From: Aphidius gifuensis
Lineage: Eukaryota; Arthropoda; Insecta; Hymenoptera; Braconidae
Assembly (NCBI RefSeq): GCF_014905175.1
Contig: NC_057788.1
Location: 1,426,001 to 1,490,000 of the forward strand
Reading direction: 5' to 3'
Length of the DNA: 64,000 bases
Below are positions 36,059-48,371 of the stretch, piece by piece. Position 1 is the stretch's first letter. The number at the start of each line of letters is the position of its first letter. The position numbers were made by a program, and so were the translations under genes. The notes under the pieces are model-generated. The model ran no database searches, was not told where the DNA came from, and saw only the letters and a list, made by a program, of their open reading frames with translations.

Positions 36059-37834
36059 TCAGCAGCAGTCACAGCTTGAACTGCGACGTCTTCTACGTTT
36101 ACGTGCACGACTACATGCACCTGACCCACCTGACTCTGAACAGCTTGAAGAATCAGAATTTCGAGAACAACAAGGTCTTATCTCAACCTCTGTATTATCA
36201 ATTAATCTAATTCTTTTACCCTTCAATTTAGAATCATTAAGCCAATTCAAAGCTAGCTTAAAATCATTTTCTGTCTCAAACTCTACATATCTGAAAGCAT
36301 TAATTAAAATAAATTAATTAATATTTTTATTATTATGTTAATTAAAAATTTGATATTTACCCCAAATTATGTTGACGATTCATATAAGTATCAGTGAATA
36401 TTACTTTAGTAGCTGAGCTTTTTACAATGTGGTCTTCTAGATCCTAAATCGAGAAAAAAAAAAAAAAACAAAAAAAAATTTATTAATCTAGTAATTACTT
36501 TTTAAAAATAAAATTTGCAAGTAGCTGATACTAAAATAAATTATTAATTTTTATTAGTATTTTTTTAATTATGATTTTTTAAAAAATAATTTGGTTTTAT
36601 AAAATATTTCCTATTTATTTAACTTATTAAAATTTATAAAAAATTTTAGAGCTTTTTTTTTTATAAAATTTATAATTTATACAATAAATTATTTATTTGA
36701 TTTTTAATTTTATCCATTTATATATTAATATTTTTTACTATTTAATTATTGATAAATAATTTTTAAAAAAATTCATGTGATTAATTACATGTAGTAATAA
36801 TTTAAAAAATTTCAGAGTAATTTTAAATGAGTATGATTTTGATGCAAATGATAACTTTTACCTTTGATTATTTAAAACACCATTCCAGCAAACAGTCTGG
36901 ACACCAGAATTATTTTAAGAAAAATCCATTGACATTATAAAAATGCCATGTTGTTCAATACATTATCAGCTAATCATCCAGAATGACTAGAATTACTTTT
37001 TTTTAAAAAAAGTCTATTTTTAATTTTACATAATATTGATATATTTTTATTTTTATTTTTAATTTTTGTTATTTGAAAAAAATAAAATAATAATATAATT
37101 ATTTTTATTTTTTACCAATTTATTTAAAGTAATTATTTTTTTATTTGAAAGTTCATTTATCAAATTTGTTTAATAATTTGTGTATCGAATCAATAAATAA
37201 GACAATTTATTTAATTTTAAATTATCTAAAGTAAATATTATAATTTTTCTTACCTGCCAAGTAACATCACTTGAAAGATTTCTCACTTTGAGACTAAATT
37301 TATTTTTTGTAGCTTGGAAATATCTGAAATGAAAAAACAATATAAATTTTTAGATTAATAATTTTTACATTGTATAAAAGCAGAAAAAAGCAAAATTACT
37401 TACTCTGATCGTACTGGGCTACGATGAAGCCACTGATCTTTTGGTCTACGAGCCCACTCCACAAGAATGCTGGAAAAAAATAATTATCTTTATTAATTTA
37501 TATTTTTAAAACAATGAATTAATTTTTTTTAAATAACATAATGTTGAATAGACATACCAGTTATTTTTAAATTCAGTTCCATTGAGCTTTTCAATTGAAT
37601 TTTTGGCATTATCATGATTATCCAATTCCTGAAAAGAATTTAATATAATTTAAAAAAAATTTATAAAATAATTTAATGCAAATAAATACTTACAACAATG
37701 GCGAAATCATATTGAATAAAAGCTTCGATATAATCTTGACCAGATTGTTGAAAAAATGTTTTTAAATCACTTTCATTTGTTGAAGCTGGAAGATTACCAA
37801 TGAAGATAGTTTTTGATAAATCTATTTCTTCCAT
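36059..37834 (-). CDS. Two-RRM SR-type splicing factor with short Cys/Arg/Ser tail
   Basis: Six exons: 37694-37834, 37558-37628, 37404-37469, 37254-37323, 36361-36443 and 36059-36290 (220 residues, all phases fit). The first RRM starts at once (KTIFIGNLP as RNP2-like) and continues to ILVEWARRPK. The second starts at FSLKVRNLSSDVTWQDLEDH, with RNP1-like NLGYVEFE. This is the two-RRM layout of the SRSF4/5/6 and B52 group. The tail is short: CCSRNSDSSSCSESGG, then a basic RARKRRRRRSSS and CDCC at the end. It lacks the long RS dipeptide run of true B52, so it may be a diverged paralog. Role: most likely nuclear pre-mRNA splicing. The intron between exons 4 and 5 is about 810 bases, long for this window. 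Confidence 0.8.
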
Positions 37835-38469
37835 ATTAAAATTTATTATTTTAAAAATTACAAGACCAATTATTTATACAAGTTAAAAATAAAAAAAAAC
37901 AGTTTAATTATTTATAATTAATAATTAAATGATTAATAATTATTTCAACACTGATACAACTGACTGAGTTTATAAATTTCATGAAACTAAAGGTGAAACG
38001 TTTTACGATTAGGCTAAAACCCACGAAAAATGATTTACTGCGCATTTAAAAATATATTTCACAATTTTGTGTAATAATTTTTTACCTTTGTGGCTTTGTG
38101 TTTGTCAGTGACTCAGTAACTGTTGGTCATCTAAAAACTGATAAGAGATAACAACACAAACTAATGTTAAATACATATGCAAACGAAATTTATAAATAAA
38201 CAAAATTAACTCGAACTAAAATTGAGCATAAAAATAATAATGATCCAATTGTAAAAAAAAAAAAAAAAGAATATACATATTGCTTAATTTTTTCTATGGA
38301 TTTCATCATCAACACATATTTATTTATTAAAACTTGTAGTTTGTTTAAACTTTTAAAACAAAAAAAAAGAAAAAAAAACTTGAAAATTTATTTGTGAAAT
38401 GATTGCAAAATATAAAAGCTTTTTATATTTTTAAAATTAATTATTTACAATATTTATTGATTGATTAAA
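37835..38469. other. Intergenic region, SR-type gene promoter to SDR39U1 3' end
   Basis: The part next to 37835 should hold the promoter of the SR-type gene; a stretch at 37960-38130 is less AT-biased. The rest is AT-rich 3' sequence of SDR39U1. No gene. Confidence 0.4.
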
Positions 38470-39769
38470 TTAATATAAACCAGCATATGCAATTTGAGAA
38501 AATTGTTTACATGCCATATCAATTTTTGGAAACTCATATTCAAAGCCATATTCAAGTGTACGTTTTGGTATAACTTTTTGTCCATCTGTCATGATCTAAA
38601 AGAAATTTTATCAAAATGTTAATTATACTACCATATTTTAAAATAATTAAATGATCAATTACCTTTGCTCTTTCTTGACTGAACATAATATTGAGAACAA
38701 ATTCAGGTAATGGAAAAATAGTTGGTCTCCACATTGCACTACCAAAAGCTTTTGTAAATTCTTTATTAGTAATAAGCTGAAAAAATTAAAAAATTTTCAA
38801 ATATAAATTTCGAATAACTTGTAAAATTAAATAACAAGAAAAAAATGAAATACCTGTGGTGCAACAGCATTTAATATTCCCTGTATTTTTTCCTGTTCAA
38901 TTGAATAAATAAATAATTCAACTAAATCAGAAATGTGAATCCATGGCATGTATTGATTACCAGATCCAATTGGTCCACCAAAACCCAAATAAAATGGAAA
39001 AAATATTTGTGATATCATACCACCAGTTCTACCAAGAACAACACCAGATCTTATAACAACTTTTCTTGTTTTACTGTCATTTGGAAGCTCACCAGCTGCC
39101 TCCCATGCATGTACTAATTCTGTTGTCATATTCAAGAAATAAATCAACATAATCAACAACATAAAAAAATTAAAAAAACAAATATTTAGTTTATATAAAT
39201 TGTCGGATATTTTTACCTGATAAATAATCATATTTTTGACACTTGTCATCTTCAGAGTACTCTTTACCATCTGGAGGATAATAAGCAACACCAGATATTT
39301 GTCCAAAATATTTAACATCAGAATTACGTATAGCATTTGTTAATATTTTAGTTGTTCTTATACGACTATCCCATACTTGTTTTTTAAAATCATCATTCCA
39401 TCTGTATAATGGATCTAGTATATTAACACCAGCAACATTTATAACTGCTGATGTGCTTTTTGGAAGTCCTGATCTTTCAACGTCATCCTGTGTTTTTAAA
39501 TAAAATTTTAAAATTAATTTTGATGGATTTTTTAATCATATTGTTTTGTTTTTTCTTTTGGTACCCATAGTATGTCATCAGCATGAGAAAGTCTTCTGGT
39601 GACAATGCTGACTCTGGTGCCTTGAGATCTTAATGCACATGCTAATGCTGTTCCAATCCAGCCTGTTCCACCACCTGATAAATCATCATAATTACATAAC
39701 ATTAATTTCATTAGTTTAACTATTGTTTTTATTTATTTTTTTACCAATTACAACATGATTGAATGACAT
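38470..39769 (-). CDS. SDR39U1: Epimerase family protein SDR39U1
   Basis: Six exons: 39745-39769, 39565-39674, 39217-39487, 38854-39119, 38663-38776 and 38470-38595; 303 residues, near the family's length. The N-terminus forms the Rossmann glycine motif across the first intron (VVIG then GGTGWIGTALACALRSQG). Later parts match the atypical short-chain dehydrogenase family: INVAGVNILDPLYRW, ISGVAYYPPDG, VVIRSGVVLGRTGGM and PWIHISDLVELFIY. NADP(H) binding is expected; the substrate is unknown for the family. Domain order is complete and no residue is obviously missing. The start is only about 245 bases from the divergent MED10 start, so the two probably share a promoter. Confidence 0.92.
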
Positions 39770-40013
39770 TGTTATTGTTAACTGTCATTCACGAAAATCA
39801 ACAAAAAATTGCAATAAACTTTTATATAAACAATTGTTATCTTTTTTACTTGTTATCTTTGTTTTTTTTTATTAAAAAAAAATAGATACACACATATGCA
39901 CACATGTGTAAATAGTCTGGTTAGAGAAAAACAATGTAGAGCGCGCTTGTGTTTTGTAAACATTGTAGACCTCCATGCTCCATGGTAATTGGGGTAATTG
40001 GTAAACATAAAAA
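39770..40013. promoter_or_regulatory. Bidirectional promoter, SDR39U1 / MED10
   Basis: A 244-base spacer between divergent starts. The part at 39920-40000 is less AT-rich than the surroundings, as expected for a shared core promoter. No named site is claimed. Confidence 0.5.
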
Positions 40014-40841
40014 ATGGCAGCTTCATTAGAGAGCTTGGAAGAACAGCTAGAAGATTTTGTTGAAAATGTTAGACAAATACGTATTATGGTTAGTGATTTT
40101 CAACCTCAAACACAATCTGTACTTAACAGTAAAATGTAAGTAATTAAAATTATAATTTATTATAAAAAATTAAGTCTAGAAATAGTAAAATTTCATCAAC
40201 ACTTGCTGTCAGTTGAATTCAACATGGCGAATTTCAATATTTAATAATAAACACAATGAAAAAATATTAGTAAAATTATAAAAATAGAAAATTTAAATTA
40301 ATTGTTGATAATTTGTTCATTTATTTTACAGTCAATCACTTGTTTCTGGACTCCAAGAAGTTGATAAATTAAAATCTCAGGTTCAGGATGTTCATGTGCC
40401 ACTGGAGGTTTTTGAGTAAGTCTAAAATCAAGTTTTAAATAAATACCTTAATAAATAAGATAAAGCTTTTTAAAAATATTAAACCGGTTTAACTTGATTT
40501 TTAAAAAACTAAATATATTTTTATTTATATTTAAAATTTACCAGTTTTTAAAATCTAATTTAAAATATTTTGTTTATATTTTTTTTTTTAAATAAATAGC
40601 TAATATAATTAATTAATTTTTATGTGTATTTTTTTATTTAAATTTTAGCTACATTGATCAAGGCAGAAATCCTCAACTTTATACAAAAGATTGTATTGAA
40701 AAAGCATTGACTAAAAATGAAGAAGTCAAGGGTAAAATTGATGCATACAGAAAATTCAAGGCCAACATGCTTGTTGAATTAAATCGTGTATTTCCAAATG
40801 AACTTGCTAAATATCGTGCAATAAGAGATCGCAGTGAATAA
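40014..40841 (+). CDS. MED10: Mediator complex subunit 10
   Basis: Three exons: 40014-40135, 40332-40415 and 40649-40841 (132 residues, phases 2, 2), the usual MED10 length. The sequence matches the family along its length: LEEQLEDFVENVRQIRIMVS, LVSGLQEVDKLKSQVQDVHV, FDYIDQGRNPQLYTKDC and FKANMLVELNRVFPNELAKY. MED10 is a small helical subunit of the Mediator middle module that links activators to RNA polymerase II. The start ATG follows a run of A and has no in-frame ATG upstream. Confidence 0.95.
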
Positions 40842-42014
40842 ATAGTTGAGTCTTTATAAAAAAAATATTAAATTAATTAATCATTTTCATATTATTAAAT
40901 TATTTAAATCAAATGTAACATTCAACATTTTTTTCATTAAAAAAAAATCTATTTAAATTTTAGTTTTCTAGTGTTTTTAGCTTATATTTTTATTAATTAC
41001 GTGAGAGTTAGTCTTATAAGCCCATCCTGATATCAAAAAATTCCTTATTGTTTCTTTTATTACCTATTAGTTTTTGGAAAAGATGACATTATTACAATTT
41101 ACAAGTATTGTTTAGTTAAGTTGGTAGATATTTTCTAACACCTCCTCCCATAAGAACCCATGTTTAACCTCCCTAAATTATGTCAACTTTGAATAATTAT
41201 TTAAAAAAAAAAAAAGTCTGATAAGTTATATACTTGATATAAAATTTTTAAATATATAAATGATGGTGATAATTATTTACACACTGAATAAATTAAATTA
41301 AATTAACAAAAACAACAAAAATTAATTATATTATTATTTTTTTAATAACTTTTCTTTAAAGAGATTTCGAAAAAATTATTTCTATTTTTATTACAAATTT
41401 TTTTAAATTACATTTTTAATCTTTCTTATTTTGCTGTATTAAATTTATTATTATAAAATTATAATTAAATTAATTTCATAATTTTAAATAATAATCAATT
41501 ATTATTTTTAAAAAACTAGATATTTTTTATTGATAAAAAAAATAATTGAATTTGCAATTTTATTAAAAACCTTATCGTCTAAATTTATCTGATATGACAA
41601 AGAATTTTATTTATTTTATTATCTCTTTGGGTATTTAGATTACTATCAAGTGTTACAATTAGTTGAAGAAAACAACAGGTCATTTGAAAAAAAAATAAGC
41701 AATAATATTGATAATAAATAAACCACTTGAAATTTGTCGAAAAAAAATATCATTTTAATCGAAACAAAAGTCAATCACGTTTCTATTTGTTTAAAAAAAA
41801 ATAATAAACACTAATTAACAATAAATAATAATAATAATTAAATACAAGTAAAGTTTCAAGTAATATTCTAATCGAAATTTTGTTTTTATATTTTTACAAT
41901 CAATCTGCTGATTGAATCAGTGGTTTTTTAATTTTTTTTTATTTTTCTATACGTGTTTGGATATTTTCCACCTCCACTTTTGTTGGAATATTAAATTCCC
42001 TTCTCCTATCCTTC
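40842..42014. other. Intergenic region, MED10 3' to hexosaminidase copy 1
   Basis: AT-rich sequence with a less biased stretch at about 41000-41190 that has no open frame. The promoter of the hexosaminidase should lie close to 42015; the stretch 41950-42014 is richer in C and T. Confidence 0.4.
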
Positions 42015-44716
42015 ATGAGGAGTCAACAAGATGATATAAAATCATTGTCATCGCGTCAAATTGGAATCAGATCCACTGCTGTGTTGATCATTATTTTAAT
42101 CATAATGTTTTATATTTTTATATTTTTTTTACTATCACAACAATCTATTGCCGAACAACATGATGAATATTTGTGAGTATTTTCTTTTTTTTCTGATAAA
42201 TTTGTCATTTATTGTAGAAATAATATTTATAGACTTGATAATTTATTTATAATGGAAACTTTTGATCGTGCATCATACGATAATTATAAAAAATAATTAA
42301 ACAGTCCGATTGAGGATATGAATAAGATTAATTTCACAATTAATATTGAATTGTTTTTGTTTTCCACTTGAGTTGAAAAACCAGTTATAGCTGACTTATT
42401 TTAAAAGCTATTTTTAGATCAAGAATTCTCTTTTTAATATATAAAAATCATTTAAAAAAATTCTAATTACAATCATAATTATTATTTGAAATATTTTTAT
42501 TAGAAAAATATGCTTCATTTTTTCAGTCAAGTGGTACACGTTGATACTTAAATTTTTTTTCGACAAATAATAATTAATTTACCAAGAAAAAAATAATTTT
42601 TTATTGTCTTAAATTTGATTCTTAATATAAATTAATTTCTAGTTATTGTGTTATTATTTTTTTTTGCATAAAACTTTCACTTGGAAAGTGTGTGCCTTGA
42701 ATGAATTTAAAAATTAGATATTTTAAATAAATTTTGTTTTATTTTTTTATTACAGTTTACCATGGCATTACACTTGCGTTGGTGGTCTTTGTAAAAAAGC
42801 TGAAATAACACCAGATATTAAAGAACCATTGTCATTGGATGTTTGTCAATTATTTTGTGGTGTTGGTGGTGCACTGTGGCCAGCACCAACTGGTCATGTA
42901 TCTCTTGGTGATTATGTGGCTCATTTGGATCCAGAAAAAATTAATTTACATGGAATTGAGACAAAATCATCTGTTGGAAATTTATTGACAAAAAATATTA
43001 ATCTTTTAAAATCAAATATTAAAAAAATTGGTGGTGATGCAGCTCGAGCTGGTGGCTTTGGTCTTGCAATTAATATTTTGGGATTGACAAATCCAAATGA
43101 TGTTAGAATGACTCTTCAAACAAAAGAAGATTATATACTACAAATTTTTCAACCTGATGTTGATGTGGTAAATGATTCATCCAAATTTATTAATTGAATT
43201 ATTGTTTATAGTATTAATAATGTTGTTTTAATTTTTTTTAAAATAGATAAATGCAACAATAACATCTGAAAGTTACTTTGGTGTTCGTAATGGTCTTGAA
43301 ACATTGTCACAGCTTATTGTATTTGATGAACTGTATAATAAAATTCAAATAGTTAGAGATGCCCATATTGAAGATTCTCCAGTATATCCATATCGAGGAA
43401 TTCTTCTTGATACGTCAAGAAATTTCGTAGACAAAGCAACGATACTACGTACTATTGAAGGAATGGGTATGTCCAAGTTGAATACCTTCCACTGGCATAT
43501 TACAGACTCACACAGTTTTCCTTATGTCAGTAAAACACTGCCAAAAATGTCAAAGTATGGAGCTTACACTCAGAAAAAAATTTATTCACCTGATGATATC
43601 AAGGAAATTGTTGAATTTGGTCTTGTTCATGGTGTAAGAGTCCTTCCAGAGTTTGATGCACCAGCTCATGTTGGTGAAGGCTGGCAGTGGGTTGGTGACA
43701 ATGCAACTGTTTGCTTTAAAGCTGAACCTTGGAATAAATATTGTGTTGAACCACCATGTGGACAATTAAATCCAGCATCAGAAAAAGTTTATGAAATTTT
43801 AGAAGGAATTTATGGTGATATGGTTGAAGATTTTAAGCCAGATATATTTCACATGGGTGGTGATGAAGTCAATATAAACTGTTGGAATTCATCAAGTGTT
43901 GTAACTGATTGGATGACTGGTGTACAGGGCTGGGGTTTAAAAGAGGAAAATTTTATTGATCTTTGGACAATGTTTCAAGAAAGAGCATATCAAATATTAA
44001 AAAAATCAAATGGTGAAAAAGATCTTCCAGTTGTACTGTGGACAAGTGGACTAACAAGTGAAAATAATTTAAAACATTTAGATCCAGAAAAATATATTAT
44101 ACAAATTTGGACTACTGGTATTGATAAAACAATTGGAAGACTTGCTAAGGGAAATTATAAAATGATTTTCTCAAATTATGATGCATGGTATCTTGATTGT
44201 GGGTGAGTTGATTAATCATTTCTGCTGTATTTTATTGTATTTAATGTGGTTTTTAAATTTATATAGATTGAGTGCTTGGGTGGGTGAAGGAACAAATTGG
44301 TGTTCACCATACAAAGGTTGGCAAAAAATATACAAAAATTCACCACTGCAATTGCTCAAGAAACAAGGTCATGAATCCAAAAAGCACCTGATCCTTGGTA
44401 TGACATATTTAACGTTGATTTTTTATTTATGCTTTAATACTAAATTTTGTTTATTAATTTTTATATGAAATGTATTTTTTAAGGTGGTGAGGCTGCATTG
44501 TGGTCAGAGCAGGTAGACAGTACTTCAGTTGATTCAAGACTCTGGCCAAGAGCAGCAGCAATGGCTGAAAGACTCTGGGGTGAACCAGAATCCAGTTGGA
44601 TTCATGCTGAACAAAGAATGCTTAGACATCGTGAACGTCTAGTCAGTCGAGGTATTCTTGCAGACAGCTTGGAACCAGAGTGGTGCTTACAAAATCAAGG
44701 CCACTGTTATGCCTAA
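42015..44716 (+). CDS. GH20 beta-N-acetylhexosaminidase, tandem copy 1
   Basis: Five exons: 42015-42172, 42756-43167, 43247-44202, 44267-44397 and 44484-44716; 629 residues. The N-terminus has a cytosolic stretch (MRSQQDDIKSLSSRQIGIRS) and one strong hydrophobic segment, so it is either a type II membrane protein or a cleaved precursor. The GH20 accessory domain (about 55-185) is followed by the catalytic barrel with HMGGDEVN; D396-E397 is the acid/base pair of the family's substrate-assisted mechanism. The substrate-pocket tryptophans WQWVG and LW(T)S are present, and the end is the family-typical WCLQNQGHCYA. Insect enzymes of this group cut terminal GlcNAc from chitin oligomers or N-glycans; which of these applies is not settled by sequence. 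It forms a tandem pair with the next gene, with identical lengths for exons 2, 3 and 4. Confidence 0.93.
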
Positions 44717-45434
44717 TTTACTAAGCCATTATTATCATTTTTATTCTAGTTTTTCTTGTCAAATACGATATCTTTGTAATCATCAAGAAAAATAAAAACA
44801 AATTTTTTAATCTCATTTATATTTATCTATATTGTAAAAATATTTTTCGCTTGATTTTGACTCCACATGGCTTATTTTCAGAGAAATCTAAAATATTAAC
44901 AGAGAAATTTGAGGAAATATTTTTACCCAGGAGTATCTTAAAAATTTTATATATTTTAATTTGAACTTTAAAGCAGTAAATCATGAGATCCTTGATCAGA
45001 AAAAAAAGTAGATTCTTCTAATCAAGAAAAGTCTATTTTTTTTTCTTCTTTTAGTTGAGATTTTCTCGCTATAGCGAAGCACTTGTATAAGTTTATTATT
45101 ATTATCAGTGATTTATTAATTATTACGTAATTAAAGGTTATGTTTAAGAGACATACTGCTTTACTGAAGTTGTTTTTGTTGTCAAAATGAAATATAAAAT
45201 TTAATTTAAACTGTTAACATCACCGAGTCAATGATAACAGCAACGACAATAATATCAACAAAATAAAAATAAAATGTAATGTTGGTAAATATATATAAAA
45301 GAAAACAAATAAACAAAATCAAACGAAATGTTGGTTATTTTTATTTAAACCAACGAGTTAACTGAAATTAAAATATTTATAAAAAACAAAAATTGAATAA
45401 ATAAAAATATCTTGCATATTAATATATCAACAAA
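44717..45434. other. Intergenic region between hexosaminidase copies
   Basis: 3' sequence of copy 1 and promoter of copy 2. A run TCTTCTAATCAAGAAAAG near 45013 sits by a similar AGAAA/TTTTCTT context and looks like a short inverted repeat. No gene is seen. Confidence 0.4.
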
Positions 45435-47696
45435 ATGAATAGAATTAGAGCCAGATCTACTGGTAATATAATTTTTGCTTGTATTGGTATTGCTGGTATA
45501 ATAATTATATTTCGATTACTAAGTGTACAAGTTGATGCAGATCATTCAGAGTCTTCAGAGTTATTAGAATACAAGTAAGTATATTTATAATTAATTAAAC
45601 AACCAATTATTTATTATCATTAATAATAATAGTAATGAAATAATTGTTTGAGTTGTTTTAATATTTAAAATAAATTAATTATAATATTTATATACATTTT
45701 TTAATATTATTTTAAACAGTTCACCTTGGCATTATGAGTGCATCAATGGTTTCTGCAGTAAAACAGAAAAAACTTTATCAACAAAAAACCCAGTATCATT
45801 GGATGTTTGCCAATTATTTTGTGGTGATGGTGGTACATTGTGGCCAAAACCAACTGGTCTTGTATCACTTGGTGAATATGTTGCTCATATTGATCCAGAT
45901 AAAATAATTTTACATGGTATTGATGGTGGTTCATCTGCTGGTAAATTAATTGAAAAAAATATTGATATTTTAAAACAACATATTAAAAAAATTGGTAATA
46001 ATCCAATTAAAATTGGTGGCCTTGGTCTTACAATTAGTATTGTTGGTTTGATTGATCCGGATAATGTTAAAATAACTCTTGAAACTAAAGAAAGCTATTC
46101 TCTAAAAATAACTCGAGAAAATAAAAAAATGGTAATTTTATATTTATTTATAATTATTGGTTTAATTTATTCAATAAATTTAAAATATTTGTTTGTATTT
46201 TTAGATAAGTGTGGCTATAGAAGCAGAAAGTTATTTTGGTATTAGAAATGGTTTTTCTACTCTATCACAGCTGATAGTGTTTGATGAATTTTACAATAAA
46301 ATTCAAATTGTTAGAGATGTTACAATTATAGATTCTCCAGTATATCCATATCGAGGGATTCTCTTGGATACGTCGAGAAATTATATCGACAAAGCAACAA
46401 TACTACGTACTATTGAAGGAATGGGTATGTCCAAGTTGAATACCTTCCACTGGCATATTACAGACTCACACAGTTTTCCTTATGTCAGTAAAACACTGCC
46501 AAAAATGTCAAAGTATGGTGCTTACTCTCCACAAAAAATTTATACACCTGATGATGTCAAAGAAATTGTTGAATATGGTCTTGTTCATGGTGTAAGAATT
46601 CTTCCAGAGCTTGATGCACCAGCTCATGTTGGTGAAGGCTGGCAGTGGGTTGGTGATGATGCAACTGTTTGCTTTAAAGCTGAACCTTGGAATAAATATT
46701 GTGTTGAACCACCATGTGGACAATTAAATCCAGCATCAGAAAAAGTTTATGAAATTTTAGAAGGAATTTATGGTGATATGATTGAAGATTTCAAGCCAGA
46801 TATATTTCACATGGGTGGTGATGAAGTTAATATGACCTGTTGGAATTCATCACTTGTTATAACAGATTGGATGAAAAAAATTCAAGGCTGGAATTTAAAA
46901 ATGGATAGCTTCATTGATCTTTGGGCATTATTTCAAGAAAGAGCATATGAAAAACTAAAAAAAGCCAATGGTGGAAAAGATTTGCATGTGGTACTTTGGA
47001 CAAGTGGATTAACTACTGATAAAAATTTAATGAAATTAGATCCTAAAAGATATATTATTCAAGTGTGGACAAGTGGAGATGACATGACAATTGGAAGACT
47101 TGCTGAGGGAAATTATAAAATGATTATTTCGAATTATGATGCATTGTATCTTGATTGTGGGTGAGTTAAATTGTCAATTGTTAATTCATAATTTCTGCTG
47201 TATTTTGTTGTACTAAATATAACTTTTAAATTTAACAGGTTGAGTGCTTGGGTTGGTGAAGGGACAAACTGGTGTTCACCTTACAAAGGTTGGCAAAAAA
47301 TTTACAAAAATTCTCCATTGGAATTGCTCAAGAGGCAGGGTTATGAGTCCAAAAAACACCTGATTCTTGGTATGACATATTTTACGTTTTTTTAATTAAT
47401 TATTTCCACTTAAACTTGTTGTTAATTTTTTTTGTGTTATTGTAAACGATTTTCCAGGTGGTGAAGCTGCATTGTGGTCAGAGCAAGTAGACAGTACTTC
47501 AGTTGATTCAAGACTCTGGCCAAGAGCAGCAGCAATGGCTGAGAGACTCTGGGGTGAACCAGAAACAAGCTGGTCTCAAGCTGAACAAAGAATGCTTAGA
47601 CATCGTGAACGACTAGTCAGTCGAGGCATTCTTGCAGACAGCTTGGAACCAGAGTGGTGCTTACAAAATCAAGGCCACTGTTATGCTCAAGAATAA
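45435..47696 (+). CDS. GH20 beta-N-acetylhexosaminidase, tandem copy 2
   Basis: Five exons: 45435-45574, 45720-46131, 46205-47160, 47239-47369 and 47458-47696 (140, 412, 956, 131 and 239 nt; 625 residues). Exons 2-4 equal copy 1 base for base in length. The N-terminus is short and basic (MNRIRARSTG) followed by one hydrophobic segment (IIFACIGIAGIIIIF). HMGGDEVN gives D390-E391 as the catalytic pair. The end reads WCLQNQGHCYAQE. The catalytic exon holds long stretches identical in DNA to copy 1, while exon 1 and the accessory domain have diverged. The role is expected to overlap with copy 1, with possible differences in expression. Both are intact. Confidence 0.93.
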
Positions 47697-48371
47697 TTAA
47701 ATGTCATTACATTTCAATCACTGTGATTAAAGTAATTAACTACATCATACAATTACCAAATCGAAATACATGGCATCATTAGTAATACTGACTTTTTTTT
47801 CCAGGAATTTTTACAAAAACTCATTGTTTTTTACTTTAATTCTACGTAATTCAACATCATCAACCTCAATACATAGTCTTCACTCATTGATTAATCATAA
47901 ATCTTGTCATTAAAATTACTCATTTATTCGATAAAGGACCAAAGGTGAGCCAACTAATTTCCAGAAGAAATCTCTTCCAACTTGGAATATATTCATTAAC
48001 GTTCTTTTTTCTTTATTTTTTCCAAATACTTTATATAAAATTACCATTAATAATAATTTAATATAGCATTGTTTAAAATATACGTATTAAAAAATAGTTT
48101 ATAAATTTATTAAATAGTTAATCTAGTTTACTTGTAATAATTTTTTGTATACATGAAAAAGAAAATATAAAAATGATGTTTATAGATAAACTGCATTATA
48201 AATAAATAAATCAAATATTTTTTATTTAATTTTAGTATTAAATTTAATATTTTGAGTATATTTATTATACTTTTTAAATATTATTCACAATTATTGGCTA
48301 TTAAAAAAAAAATTAATATTTATATTGGTAACTGTTTAATTGTACAATTATGATGATTAAAGTTGAGATGT
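47697..48371. other. 3' flanking sequence between convergent genes
   Basis: 3' sequence of hexosaminidase copy 2 and of the minus-strand GPCR. A less AT-biased stretch at 47700-47990 has no long open frame and is probably 3' UTR. Nothing else is seen. Confidence 0.4.
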
